A stretch of DNA of 64,000 nt. Origin: Verrucomicrobiaceae bacterium. GTDB taxonomy: Bacteria > Verrucomicrobiota > Verrucomicrobiia > Verrucomicrobiales > Verrucomicrobiaceae. The stretch covers positions 1-64,000 of the forward strand of contig JAIXYN010000085.1 in NCBI GenBank assembly GCA_027490195.1, written 5' to 3'. Of the stretch, positions 34,369 to 43,506 are shown piece by piece. Position 1 is the stretch's first letter. Each line of letters begins with the position of its first letter. A program made the position numbers and the translations under genes. Under the pieces are notes generated by a model. The model was not told the origin of the DNA. It did no database searches and saw nothing but the letters and a program-made list of their open reading frames with translations.

Positions 34369-34512
34369 TCATTCAAGCCCGCTTCAAATGCAACAAGCAC
34401 CCTCCCCCTAAGAACGCGCTTCTTCAGCAAGTCCCATAACTGGCAAGCTTGGTCAGGCATTGCGCAAGATCGGCGGCGCGACCCGGAGGCGGCTGTGCGT
34501 TGATTCCGGGTC

Positions 34513-35691
34513 ATGATCAATCTGACCCGTCTCTATTGTGATGTCGCCCAGCCCATGGACCACCTGCGCTACGGCCGTGGCCACGGTTCGCCCACTTCCG
34601 CCGCTGAGCGCCGCCCCATCGTCGTCTGGAACATCACCCGCCGCTGCAATCTGAAATGCGTCCATTGCTACCAGGATTCTGATTCGAAATTCTACCCCGG
34701 CGAACTCACCTGGGAGCAGTGCCAAGGCGTCATCGATGATCTCGCGGAATACAAAGTGCCCGCGCTGCTGCTCTCCGGCGGCGAACCGACGATCCACCCG
34801 CACTTTTTCGAACTGGCGGAATACGCCACCGGCAAGGGCCTCCGCCTCACGCTTTCCACCAATGGCACGCTGATCAATCCCGAGTGGGCGCAGCGCATCA
34901 AGAACATCGGCTTCTCCTATGTCGGCATCTCGCTTGATGGCATGGGCGCTACGCACGATCACTTCCGTGGCAAGGTGGGTGCCTTTGACAAAGCAGTGGC
35001 CGCCTTTCGGAACTGCAAGGCCGTGGGCCAGAAAGTGGGCCTGCGTCTCACCCTCTCCAGCCACAACATCGCCGATCTCGATTCCATCCTCGATTTCATC
35101 GAGCGTGAAGACATTGAGCGCGTCTGCTTCTACCACCTTGTCTATAGCGGACGCGGTGCCGATCTGATGGAAGTGCCGCATGAGGAGACACGCGGTGCCA
35201 TCGACAAAATCCTCGACCGCACCGCCAAGTGGGCCGCGAGCGGCAAACCGCGTGAGGTTTTGACCGTCGATCAACCCGTGGACGGACCTTACCTCTACAT
35301 GCGCCTGAAACGGGAGAACCCCGAACGCGCCGCACGTGCCATGGAACTGCTCACCTGGAACGGCGGTGGTGCGAACAGCAGCGGCACCGGCATCAGCAAC
35401 ATCGACACGCAGGGCAATGTGCATCCCGATCAGTTCTGGCACGAACTCACGCTGGGCAACGTGAAGGATCGTAAATTCAGCGACATCTGGAGCAATCGTG
35501 ACAATGCCACGCTCAATGCTTTACGGGATCGCAAACAGCACCTGACTGGCAAATGTGCCCAATGCAGTTTCTTGGATGTCTGCGGTGGCGGCTTCCGCGT
35601 GCGCGCATTGCAAATGACCGGCGACCTGTGGGCACCTGACCCCTCCTGCTATCTTAATGATCAGGAGATTGGCCTCGGTCAAGCAGTCTGA
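34513..35691 (+). CDS. Radical SAM/SPASM protein of the NirJ/AhbC/AhbD type
   Basis: 392 aa. The radical SAM cluster motif is CNLKCVHC (Cys45, Cys49, Cys52), preceded by RPIVVWNITRR and followed by LLLSGGEPTIHP, LSTNGTLI and VGISLDGMGATHDHFRG. Residues CFYHLVYSGRG and TVDQPVDGPYLY, then GNVHPDQFW and the C-terminal CAQCSFLDVCGGGFRVRA, match the haem-d1/alternative-haem enzymes NirJ and AhbC/AhbD, which modify tetrapyrrole side chains using a SPASM-type second Fe-S cluster. No other haem gene is in the window, so which member it is cannot be settled. The ATG at 34513 is the first in frame. Confidence 0.82.
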   Translation: MINLTRLYCDVAQPMDHLRYGRGHGSPTSAAERRPIVVWNITRRCNLKCVHCYQDSDSKFYPGELTWEQCQGVIDDLAEYKVPALLLSGGEPTIHPHFFELAEYATGKGLRLTLSTNGTLINPEWAQRIKNIGFSYVGISLDGMGATHDHFRGKVGAFDKAVAAFRNCKAVGQKVGLRLTLSSHNIADLDSILDFIEREDIERVCFYHLVYSGRGADLMEVPHEETRGAIDKILDRTAKWAASGKPREVLTVDQPVDGPYLYMRLKRENPERAARAMELLTWNGGGANSSGTGISNIDTQGNVHPDQFWHELTLGNVKDRKFSDIWSNRDNATLNALRDRKQHLTGKCAQCSFLDVCGGGFRVRALQMTGDLWAPDPSCYLNDQEIGLGQAV

Positions 35692-35854
35692 AATTACTCA
35701 GTTTAGCGGGTATGAAAATTAAGATGATTACGATGCGATAGCAGGATTTTGACGAGCTGTTTTCTTGCCCTTTGACCATACACCTGTCAGCATTGGCAGG
35801 TGACTTGTAGAGTCACTTCGCCGCATCACCGTCATCATCTGCCCCCTTAAATCA

Positions 35855-36547
35855 ATGAAAGATTCGCGTTGTTCCTCCGCCAGTGTTGTACGCATGTTAG
35901 CCATCCTGACGCCCGTCGTTCTTCTTGTCCAATGCGCCATACCGCCGCAACAAGCCTGGCGCACCATTCAGACTCAAGGACTGCTGCCCTACCTGAGTTC
36001 TTCGAGACAGTCACCTCCATTGCGCAGCGGCAGCTTGTACGCCCAGCGCTATACCGCTCAACCTCAGCGGATTCATTATGGAACAAGCAACTATTTCAGT
36101 GCCCTCTCCACAGGTTTGGGCAGTTCCAGGTATGTGCCTCGTTCGCGGTCGAGCAGCCCCTCGCGGGAGCGCAGAACAGATGTGAAAATCCCTGTGGAAG
36201 AACCCACCCACACGCACATTCCGAAAATTGCCCATAATCCGCCACCCGTCAGTTCGGCCCCCAAAACCACCGACAGCAGCGCCCCAGCCACGGCGGAAGT
36301 GCTCCCATATGGCACTGCAGTCCCGGGACGCATGAACATGGTGAACAGCCCCTTCGCCGGCAAAACCCAACTGGTCGATGTTTCCGGCATGAGTTCTGGC
36401 CAGACCGTGAAATGCCCCTACACCGGGAAATTGTTCAAAGTACCGCCGACCCAACAGGCTACAAACAACTTGGAAGCACGTCTGGAATCCAAGGCTGAGG
36501 CCCCCAAGCCCAGCGAAGAGCCCAAGGCCGGGGACAAAAAACCCTAA
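35855..36547 (+). CDS. Putative lipoprotein, Pro/Ser-rich
   Basis: 230 aa. A hydrophobic stretch ends in the lipobox LLVQC (Cys27), so it is probably a lipid-anchored envelope protein. The middle is Pro/Ser/Thr-rich and low in structure. Near residues 160-200 lies a compact segment (NMVNSPFAGKTQLVDVSGM, then SGQTVKCPYTGKLFKVP) with a conserved-looking CPYTGK motif that I recall in other Verrucomicrobial envelope proteins. The tail is Lys/Glu/Pro-rich. Function unknown. Confidence 0.7.
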   Translation: MKDSRCSSASVVRMLAILTPVVLLVQCAIPPQQAWRTIQTQGLLPYLSSSRQSPPLRSGSLYAQRYTAQPQRIHYGTSNYFSALSTGLGSSRYVPRSRSSSPSRERRTDVKIPVEEPTHTHIPKIAHNPPPVSSAPKTTDSSAPATAEVLPYGTAVPGRMNMVNSPFAGKTQLVDVSGMSSGQTVKCPYTGKLFKVPPTQQATNNLEARLESKAEAPKPSEEPKAGDKKP

Positions 36548-36683
36548 AAACAGCTCTAAAAGTGGTTTTCTCCACTCACTAATCCCGGGAAACCGGAGGC
36601 GGACTGCATTTGATGTTGATTCAACCTTGATCAGTGGAACTCTTGCCGCCCTCAAAACCGCAAACGACAACCGATCATCCATC

Positions 36684-36950
36684 ATGGGTCAACAACTGAA
36701 CAAAGTCATCAAACGCCGCCGCCGTAAGCTTTATCTTGCCCGCAAGAAAGCTCTGGCCAAGGCCGGCGTCTCCCGCAAAGCACGCGCCGTCAAATCCGAA
36801 GCCAAAACCGCCAAGAAGGCTCCAGCCAAGAAAGCTGCCGTCAAGAAGGCCACCACCAAGCCCAAGGCCGCTGAAGTCGCCGCCGAAGCAGTGGCTCCTG
36901 CCGTTGAAGTTGCTGAGACCGCTGCTCCTGAAGCTGCTGCCCAGGAATAA
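36684..36950 (+). CDS. Basic Lys/Ala/Pro-rich small protein (histone H1-like)
   Basis: 88 aa. The first 25 residues are strongly basic (QLNKVIKRRRRKLYLARKKA), followed by KxAKKAPAKKAAVKK-type repeats and a final acidic Ala/Val/Glu segment (AEVAAEAVAPAVEVAET). Such composition is like bacterial H1-like nucleoid or ribosome-associated proteins. The upstream frame to 36627 is open, but the ATG at 36684 gives the conserved MGQQxNKVIKRRRRK opening I recall from relatives. Strong terminator follows; the gene is monocistronic. DNA or RNA binding is inferred from charge only. Confidence 0.75.
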   Translation: MGQQLNKVIKRRRRKLYLARKKALAKAGVSRKARAVKSEAKTAKKAPAKKAAVKKATTKPKAAEVAAEAVAPAVEVAETAAPEAAAQE

Positions 36951-36983
36951 GCGGTTCGCCGAACAGTCATTTCAAAACAAGAC

Positions 36984-37016
36984 CACCGTCATGGCATGCC
37001 GTGACGGTGTTTTTTT
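36984..37016 (+). terminator. Rho-independent terminator after the basic protein gene
   Basis: CACCGTCA...TGACGGTG forms an 8-bp stem with inner pairs (GGCATGCC) extending it, followed by seven T (37010-37016). It starts 33 bp after the stop. The convergent lipoprotein gene ends nearby at 37041. Confidence 0.9.
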
Positions 37017-37040
37017 GTGCTGAAGCGCTCCAGGACCCGT

Positions 37041-37613
37041 TTAGCGGAACCACAAATTCCCGCCTGCGCCCTGGGCACCGCTGGAGGAGTTTGAATTGTA
37101 GCCGTCGTAGTAGCCACGCTCAAAGCTGGAGCGATAGCGCGGATCATAGCGTCCTACCTGAGCCGACGGATCGGCCACCCGTCCTCCTGTTCGATCACGC
37201 AGACCGTAGTCGTAACCTTGATTGTAGGTCGGATCGCGCGGTGCCTGCTGCTGCGGCACATTCGGCACAGGTGGCGGGACCATGCCGTGATTGGGATAGC
37301 CACCGATTTCTCGGTGGCTGTTCATCGTCAAACCATAACTTTGGTTGTAAGCATCGCGATAGGCCATCTCGGTGTTGCGGTCGTAACGCGAAGTATGGCG
37401 CTGATAGTTCTGGGGCTGGCCCTGCTGTGCATCCATCTGCCCATCCTGCTGGCCACGCTCAAACGCCATGCTGTTCATCTGCGAGCCCTGATCCCGCATG
37501 TCCTGACGGTATGGATTCGCATAGGGATCAGTCCCGTTCGGTCCTAGATAAGGGTCCACGCATTGCGTGAGAAACAGCGGCAGAGCCAGTGTGAGGAGGT
37601 GAACTGATTTCAT
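37041..37613 (-). CDS. Putative lipoprotein rich in Tyr, Asn, Gln and Gly
   Basis: 190 aa. Short signal with lipobox FLTQC (Cys18), then a low-complexity mature part with many Tyr, Asp, Gln and Gly (for example YQRHTSRYDRNTEMAYRDAY and DPRYRSSFERGYYDGYN). FERG-x-x-DG motifs occur twice (FERGQQDGQ, FERGYYDGYN). Composition suggests a disordered envelope protein. No family recognised. It is convergent with the preceding gene across a terminator. Confidence 0.75.
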   Translation of the reverse strand: MKSVHLLTLALPLFLTQCVDPYLGPNGTDPYANPYRQDMRDQGSQMNSMAFERGQQDGQMDAQQGQPQNYQRHTSRYDRNTEMAYRDAYNQSYGLTMNSHREIGGYPNHGMVPPPVPNVPQQQAPRDPTYNQGYDYGLRDRTGGRVADPSAQVGRYDPRYRSSFERGYYDGYNSNSSSGAQGAGGNLWFR

Positions 37614-37666
37614 AGGCTGAATCGTATGGGAAGATCACATGCTGGCAAGAATGCAGTCAGCCGAAA

Positions 37667-40036
37667 CTACTTCTTTCCCTTCGCCGCTGCTGCCGTGAAC
37701 CAGTCGCCGCCACCACCGCCGCCAAAGGGATTGCCCATGCCGCCGCCAGAGCTGCGCTGGCCACCGCCGCCGCTGGAAAAGCTGCGCTGACCACCGGCAG
37801 GGCCACCCGCCGGGCGAGGCCCTGCTGCTCCCTGCTTCTTCTCAAAGTCAGGCTTGGATTTCATGCTGAGGGCGATGCGCTTGCGCGGGATGTCCACTTC
37901 CGTCACCGTCACCTGCACCCGCTGCGCGACCTTCACGATCTCAGCCGCATCCTTCACAAAGGTGTCGCTGAGCTGGCTCACGTGCACGAGGCCGTCCTGA
38001 TGCACGCCGATGTCCACAAAGGCACCAAAGGCCGTCACGTTCGTCACAATGCCCGGCAGTTTCATGCCCACGGTGAGGTCCTTCATGTCGTTCACGCCGT
38101 CGGCGAAACTGAAGACTTCAAACTGCTTACGCGGATCGCGCCCTGGCTTCGCGAGTTCGTTCATGATGTCCTGCAGCGTCGGCAGGCCCACGTCTTCGCT
38201 CACATACTTTTTCAGGTCGATCTTCTGGCGCAGGTCAGCGCGCTGCATGAGATCCGGCACGGTGCAGCCAATCTCTGCCGCCATCTTTTCGACGAGCGGA
38301 TAGCGCTCAGGATGCACCGCGCTGGCATCCAGCGGATGTGTGGCATCACGAATGCGCAGGAAGCCCGCCGCCTGTTCGAAGGCCTTGTCGCCCAGCCTTG
38401 GCACCTTCATGAGATCCTTGCGGCTCTTGAATGGGCCGTTCTCATTGCGGAAGGCAACGATGTTCAACGCGTGGGTAGTGTTCAGGCCGGACACGTAGCT
38501 GAGCAACTGCTTGCTGGCCGTGTTCAACTCCACACCCACGCCGTTAACCGCGCTGATCACCACCTGATCAAGACTGGTCTTGAGCTGGTTCTGATCCACA
38601 TCGTGCTGATACTGACCGACACCAATGGACTTCGGATCGAGCTTCACCAGCTCTGCCAGCGGGTCCATGAGACGACGAGCGATGGAAACCGAGCCACGCA
38701 CCGTGAGATCCTGATCCGGGAACTCCTCACGTGCGGCTTCGCTGGCGCTGTAAATCGACGCACCGCTCTCATTCACCATGATCACCGGAATCGAAGCCGG
38801 CACACCGATCTTCTTCACAAACATCTCCGTCTCACGGCCTGCAGTACCATTGCCAATCGCGATGGCCTGAATCTTGTAACGATCCACCAGATTGAGCACC
38901 AGGTTTTTCGCATGCAGCAGACCACTGCCCTCGCCGAGAAGATAGATCACATCGTTGTAGAGAAGCTGCCCCTGCGCATCCAGCACCACCACCTTGCAGC
39001 CCGTGCGGAAGCCGGGGTCGATGCCCAGCACACGTTTTTGTCCCAGCGGGGCAGCCAGCAGCAGTTCACGCAGGTTGTCAGCAAACACACGCACAGCCTC
39101 CGTGTCCGCCTTCTTCTTCGATTCAAGACGCGCCTCAGTCTCCATACTGGAACTCATCAAGCGCTTGTAGCTGTCCGCACAGGCCAGCTTCATCTGGTCA
39201 GAGCAGAGATTGCCGCCTTTGACGAAGAGGTTCTCGAGCATCTTAACTGCCGTGTCTTCCGCCGGCTGGATGCGCATGAGCAGAAACCCTTCTTTTTCCC
39301 CACGCCGGATGGCCAGCATGCGGTGTGAAGGGATGGCCTTGAGCGGCTCGCTCCAGTCGAAGTAATCGCGGAACTTCTGCGCCTCTTCCTCCTTCTCTTT
39401 GCCGAACATGACCTTGGAAACAACCGTGGACTGCTCCGCAAAAAATTTGCGCAAGGTCGCACGAGCCTCCGCATGATCGCTGATGCGCTCAGCAATGATG
39501 TCGCGTGCGCCACTCAGTGCATCCGCAGCATCTTTGACACGCAGCTCTTCGTTTTCGTGATCTGGATTCACAAATTTCGCCACCTCGCCCGTCAGGTCCA
39601 CGCCATGCGTCATCAGATTGGCCTCGATGAAATCCGCCAGCGGCTCCAGACCTTTTTCTTTCGCAATCGTGGCGCGTGTGCGGCGCTTCGGACGGAACGG
39701 CGCAAAGATGTCCTCCAGCGCATTCATCGTCTCCGCCTTCTCGATCTTCCCGCGCAAAGCATCTGTCATCAGCTTGCGTTCTTCGAGCGATTTCACGATG
39801 GCCGTGCGGCGGTCATCCAGCGCAACAAGCTGCGTCATGCGCTCCTGAATGTTAAGGATTTGCACTTCATCCAGAGACCCCGTGGCCTCCTTGCGGTAAC
39901 GGGCGATGAACGGCACTGTGGCCCCATCGGCAAAGAGTTTGGCCGTCGCGCCCACCTGGATGGCCTTCAGGCCCAGCTCCTTGGCGACACGCTCGACATG
40001 GGTGACATTGATATTGAGTTCGTTAGCAGCAGACAT
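37667..40036 (-). CDS. tex: Tex-like transcription accessory protein with Gly-rich tail
   Basis: 789 aa RNA/DNA-binding protein related to Spt6. Order of domains: Tex-N helical region (FIARYRKEATGSLDEVQI), YqgF-like RNase H fold about residues 320-450 (VLGIDPGFRTGCKVVVLD), helix-hairpin-helix segments (GVGVELNTAS, RSRKDLMKVPRLG type), and a C-terminal S1 domain about 650-720 (LPGIVTNVTAFGAFVDIGVH, DGLVHVSQLS). An added 60-residue Gly/Arg/Ser-rich tail ends in KGKK and resembles RGG-type RNA-binding tails. Start at MSAANELNIN. Confidence 0.95.
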   Translation of the reverse strand: MSAANELNINVTHVERVAKELGLKAIQVGATAKLFADGATVPFIARYRKEATGSLDEVQILNIQERMTQLVALDDRRTAIVKSLEERKLMTDALRGKIEKAETMNALEDIFAPFRPKRRTRATIAKEKGLEPLADFIEANLMTHGVDLTGEVAKFVNPDHENEELRVKDAADALSGARDIIAERISDHAEARATLRKFFAEQSTVVSKVMFGKEKEEEAQKFRDYFDWSEPLKAIPSHRMLAIRRGEKEGFLLMRIQPAEDTAVKMLENLFVKGGNLCSDQMKLACADSYKRLMSSSMETEARLESKKKADTEAVRVFADNLRELLLAAPLGQKRVLGIDPGFRTGCKVVVLDAQGQLLYNDVIYLLGEGSGLLHAKNLVLNLVDRYKIQAIAIGNGTAGRETEMFVKKIGVPASIPVIMVNESGASIYSASEAAREEFPDQDLTVRGSVSIARRLMDPLAELVKLDPKSIGVGQYQHDVDQNQLKTSLDQVVISAVNGVGVELNTASKQLLSYVSGLNTTHALNIVAFRNENGPFKSRKDLMKVPRLGDKAFEQAAGFLRIRDATHPLDASAVHPERYPLVEKMAAEIGCTVPDLMQRADLRQKIDLKKYVSEDVGLPTLQDIMNELAKPGRDPRKQFEVFSFADGVNDMKDLTVGMKLPGIVTNVTAFGAFVDIGVHQDGLVHVSQLSDTFVKDAAEIVKVAQRVQVTVTEVDIPRKRIALSMKSKPDFEKKQGAAGPRPAGGPAGGQRSFSSGGGGQRSSGGGMGNPFGGGGGGDWFTAAAAKGKK

Positions 40037-40203
40037 GGTTGGAAAATAGAAAAGTTAGCGCTGAAAATTCGGTTGGGATGGGTGGAGTTAGCGAGACGAT
40101 CACACGCAGCAACCATTCAAGATCACATGTGAAAAACTTTTGTCGGAGCCATGGCTTGACATCGTGTTGCGAAATTTCCATGGCTGCTTCGTATGGAAGC
40201 TAC

Positions 40204-41424
40204 ATGAAGAAATTTTTCGCGGCTTTTCTGGTTTCAACTTGTGCGTTCGCCGCAGAGGACTGGCCGCGCTGGCGTGGGCCAGATTCGGATGGAGGCTGGA
40301 ATCCGCAGGACATCCCTGCGGACTTTGCCAGGAAAGAGCCCGAACGACTTTGGAAAAAGGAGATCAACGCCGGATTCGGCGGTGTCACCGTCAGCAGTGG
40401 ACGGGTGTATGTGATGGACCGGCTCAAGGTGCCAAAAGAGGTCGAACGCATCCTGTGCTTTGACGCGGAGAGCGGCAGAAATGTCTGGGAGCACGCCTGG
40501 GAGGTCAGCTACGGCAGCATGGATTACGGAACCGGGCCGCGTTCATCGGTGAACATCACCGCTGGCAAGGCCTACGTTTTGGGTGCGACGGGAGTGGCCT
40601 CATGTCTCGATGCCGTGACGGGTCAGGTGCTGTGGCAGGTGGACACGGTCAAAACCTTCGGGGCAAAGATTCCCACCTGGGGTTTTGCCGCGTCGCCGGT
40701 GGTCGATGGGGATCGAGTCTTGCTGCATGTCGGAGCGAATGCAGGCTCAGTCATCGCCTTGGACAAAAGCTCCGGCCAAGAACTCTGGCGCGGCGGCCCT
40801 GATCCAGCGGGTTACTGCACACCGGAAATCATCTCGCACGCGGGCACACGTCAGCTCATCGCCTGGGGGCCGGACCATGTGCAGAGCCTCAATCCAGACA
40901 GCGGTCGGGTGAACTGGCTCTTTCCATACAAAATCACCTATGGCGTCAGCATCGCTCAACCGCTTTACCATGACGGCATTCTCCTCGTCTCCGGCTACTG
41001 GCACGGTGCCAAGGCGCTTCAGCTCGGCAAGAGTCCGGGGCTGCTGTGGGAAAACAAAACCGAAATCTGCGGCCTCATGTCGGCCCCCTTGTTCAAAGAC
41101 GGCGTCGTTTACATGCTCGACAAGACTCGCGGCCTCCAGGCCTTCGAACTCAAGACCGGCAAAATTCTCTGGAGCGATGACAACTCGCTGACGCCGAAGG
41201 ACAGGAATCCGCAGATGAGCCTCGTATGGATGCAGGAATCAAACAACCTCGCCGCATTGCTCAACGCCAGCGGTGAACTCGTCTATGTCACACTGAAGCC
41301 CGAAAAGCGCGTGGAACTGGCCCGATGGCAAATCACCGGCAAAACCTGGGCGCATCCGGCTTTCGCGGGCAACAGGGTATTTGCTCGCAGCGATAAAGAA
41401 TTGTCAGCCTGGCGGCTTTGGTAG
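40204..41424 (+). CDS. Secreted PQQ-like beta-propeller repeat protein
   Basis: 406 aa with a signal peptide ending AFA-AED. It opens WPRWRGPDSDG, the hallmark of this verrucomicrobial/planctomycete group. WD-like propeller blades of PQQ type follow (CFDAESGRNVWEHAW, CLDAVTGQVLWQVDT, ALDKSSGQELWRGG, FELKTGKILWSDD). It is not a bona fide quinoprotein dehydrogenase; no cofactor residues are clear. It probably folds as a periplasmic propeller scaffold or sensor. The ceramidase-like gene begins 5 bp after its stop, so they are one operon. Paralogue at 50298. Confidence 0.85.
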   Translation: MKKFFAAFLVSTCAFAAEDWPRWRGPDSDGGWNPQDIPADFARKEPERLWKKEINAGFGGVTVSSGRVYVMDRLKVPKEVERILCFDAESGRNVWEHAWEVSYGSMDYGTGPRSSVNITAGKAYVLGATGVASCLDAVTGQVLWQVDTVKTFGAKIPTWGFAASPVVDGDRVLLHVGANAGSVIALDKSSGQELWRGGPDPAGYCTPEIISHAGTRQLIAWGPDHVQSLNPDSGRVNWLFPYKITYGVSIAQPLYHDGILLVSGYWHGAKALQLGKSPGLLWENKTEICGLMSAPLFKDGVVYMLDKTRGLQAFELKTGKILWSDDNSLTPKDRNPQMSLVWMQESNNLAALLNASGELVYVTLKPEKRVELARWQITGKTWAHPAFAGNRVFARSDKELSAWRLW

Positions 41425-41429
41425 TCAGC

Positions 41430-42782
41430 ATGAAACTCTGGCTGCCCATCCTCCTCGTCGTCTTCGTCATCGCCGCCGCTCCCGCACCTGAACCACCCGC
41501 CTGGAAGGCTGGCGCCGCCTCCGCCAAGATCACTCCGGAGAAACCCATGTGGATGGCAGGCTATGCGGCACGCACCAAGCCCTCCGAGGGCGTAGAGCTC
41601 GACCTCTATGCCAAAGCATTCGTACTCACCGATCAATCGGGCGGGCTCTTCGCCCTCATCACGATGGATTTGATCGGCGTGCCGCGAAATCTCCGCGTCG
41701 CTGTCGCTGAACGCGTGAAAAAAGAACACGGCATCGAACCCGCAAACCTCGCCATCAACGCCTCCCACACTCACAGCGGCCCCGAATTGCGCACCAGCAA
41801 GATTCATGGCGCGGACGATCTGGCGCTGCGTGAAAAAGAAGCCGCTGAATACACGTCCCAGTTGGAGAACACCTTGGTAAAACTGGTCGGCGAAGCTCTT
41901 CAAAAATCCGCCCCCGCCCATCTCGACTACAGCACCGCCCGCTGCGGTGTCTCCATGAACCGCCGCACCCCCGATGGCAAAGGCGGCTGGAGCAATTTCC
42001 CCAATCCGCAAGGCCCCGTCGATCAAACCGTGCCCGTGCTCAAAGCCAGCAGCGCCGAAGGCAAGGACATCGCGATCATCTTTGGTTACGCCTGTCATTG
42101 CACCACGCTCGGCCACCAAAAATTCAGCGGCGACTACGCGGGCTATGCGCAGCAGGAGATCGAAAAAGCGCACCCTGATGCCGTGGCGATGTTTGCGAAC
42201 GGATGCAGCGGCGATCAGAACCCTTACCCGCGCAGGACGATGGAACTCGCCCAGACGCACGGCAAATCCCTCGCCACCTCCGTGCAGGCGGCACTGGAAA
42301 CGAACATGCAGCGACTCAAAGGCCCCATCCGTGCCGCGTATCGTGAAATCCCTCTGGCCTATGACACACTCCCAACCAAGGAACAGCTTCTCGAAGAGCA
42401 AAAATCCACCAACAAGTGGATGTCCACACATGCCACCCGCGTGTTGCAGCGCATCGCCGATGAAGGCCCCCTGCCCACCACCTATCCCTATCCCGTGCAG
42501 GTGCTGCGTCTGGGCAACGACCTCACCTGGGTCACCCTCGGCGGCGAAGTCGTCGTGGATTATTCACTCCGCCTCAAGCAGGACCTCAAAGATCCCATCG
42601 TGTGGGTCAGCGGCTACACCAACGACGTCATGGCCTACATTCCCAGCCTCCGCATCTGGCAGGAAGGCGGCTACGAAGGCGGCGGCGCCATGATCTATGG
42701 CTCACATCCCACACGATGGAGCGACAAGACCGAGGAGAATATTGTCAACACGGTGATGGAGTTGCGGAAGGCCGTCGAGTGA
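41430..42782 (+). CDS. Neutral/alkaline ceramidase-like hydrolase, exported
   Basis: 450 aa with a signal peptide (residues 1-17). Motifs of neutral ceramidase: ASAKITPEKPMWMAGY at the start, NASHTHSGPE (zinc His residues), FGYACHCTTLG with the second His, FSGDYAGYAQQEIE and MFANGCSGDQNP, which includes the catalytic serine region. It is shorter than the about 650-residue classical enzymes and lacks their C-terminal domain, like many planctomycete homologues. The natural substrate need not be ceramide. It is cotranscribed with the propeller gene. Confidence 0.87.
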   Translation: MKLWLPILLVVFVIAAAPAPEPPAWKAGAASAKITPEKPMWMAGYAARTKPSEGVELDLYAKAFVLTDQSGGLFALITMDLIGVPRNLRVAVAERVKKEHGIEPANLAINASHTHSGPELRTSKIHGADDLALREKEAAEYTSQLENTLVKLVGEALQKSAPAHLDYSTARCGVSMNRRTPDGKGGWSNFPNPQGPVDQTVPVLKASSAEGKDIAIIFGYACHCTTLGHQKFSGDYAGYAQQEIEKAHPDAVAMFANGCSGDQNPYPRRTMELAQTHGKSLATSVQAALETNMQRLKGPIRAAYREIPLAYDTLPTKEQLLEEQKSTNKWMSTHATRVLQRIADEGPLPTTYPYPVQVLRLGNDLTWVTLGGEVVVDYSLRLKQDLKDPIVWVSGYTNDVMAYIPSLRIWQEGGYEGGGAMIYGSHPTRWSDKTEENIVNTVMELRKAVE

Positions 42783-42801
42783 AAACAAAGCAGGCCAGCA
42801 C

Positions 42802-43395
42802 TCAGGAGCTTTTCTTCCCGAATTTAATGCGGTCATAGACTTCAGCCAAGGGAAGCTGAATGCCGAGGCTTTTGATGGCGAGTTCTTGATCGAGGCCCTT
42901 GGCTTCGGTGAGGAACCAGAAGCCGTCGCCATGACGTTCGTAGATCTCGATGTGAGGGCTGGTCTGGGAAATGAGAATGTAGGCTTTGAGAGAGTCAAGC
43001 TGGCGGTAGTTCTCGGCCTTCTTACCGCGATCATAGCTTTCGGTGGATTTGGACAGCACCTCGAAGACGATGGTCGGATTAATGGCGGTCTGCTGACGCT
43101 TGTCCTTGGGATCAAATTCAAGCTTCTTGCAAAAGACAGAGGCGTCCGGGTAGGTGACGAGACCGGTGGCGGGAACCTTGATGCGCAAATTGCTGTCACA
43201 GGGCATGCAGGTTTTGCCTTTGAGCCTGATGCCAAGTTCGCGAAGAAGGCTGGCCACGATCAAGCTGTGTTCCAGACTGCCGCCTGCCATGGCAAATATC
43301 TCGCCGTCGTGAAACTCGCTTTTGTACACCTCGTTTTCTTCCAGGTCGTAGTACTGCTCGACAGTGTATTTGGTTTTGGCTTTTGCGATGCCCAT
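42802..43395 (-). CDS. Uma2 family (DUF820) putative endonuclease
   Basis: 197 aa PD-(D/E)XK-like nuclease-fold protein. It begins KYTVEQYYDLEENEVYKSEF (YxxLExNxVxxYEf type); HDGEIFAMAGGSLEHS, LVTYPDASVFC (the conserved PDxxV) and INPTIVFEVLSKSTESYDRG (the E-x-S/K motif) carry the predicted metal site. LKAYILISQTSPHIEIYER closes the core. Uma2 proteins occur in many copies in cyanobacteria and PVC bacteria; their role is unproven. The upstream frame extends to 43431, but homology begins at 43395. Confidence 0.85.
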   Translation of the reverse strand: MGIAKAKTKYTVEQYYDLEENEVYKSEFHDGEIFAMAGGSLEHSLIVASLLRELGIRLKGKTCMPCDSNLRIKVPATGLVTYPDASVFCKKLEFDPKDKRQQTAINPTIVFEVLSKSTESYDRGKKAENYRQLDSLKAYILISQTSPHIEIYERHGDGFWFLTEAKGLDQELAIKSLGIQLPLAEVYDRIKFGKKSS

Positions 43396-43440
43396 AATGG
43401 CTAAAGCTACCACTTTGGGGATTTGATTCAATCAACGAAA

Positions 43441-43465
43441 CGGCCCGGGAGGTAATCCCGGGCCG
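43441..43465 (-). terminator. GC-rich hairpin after the isomerase gene
   Basis: CGGCCCGGGA-GGTAA-TCCCGGGCCG, a perfect 10-bp stem with a 5-base loop, 42 bp downstream of the minus-strand isomerase stop. On the minus strand it is followed by TTTCGTTGATT, a weak T-run. Probable terminator separating it from the Uma2 gene. Confidence 0.7.
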
Positions 43466-43506
43466 TCGAAGAGTTGCAGATATCGCACACAGAGTGTGCG
43501 CATCCA

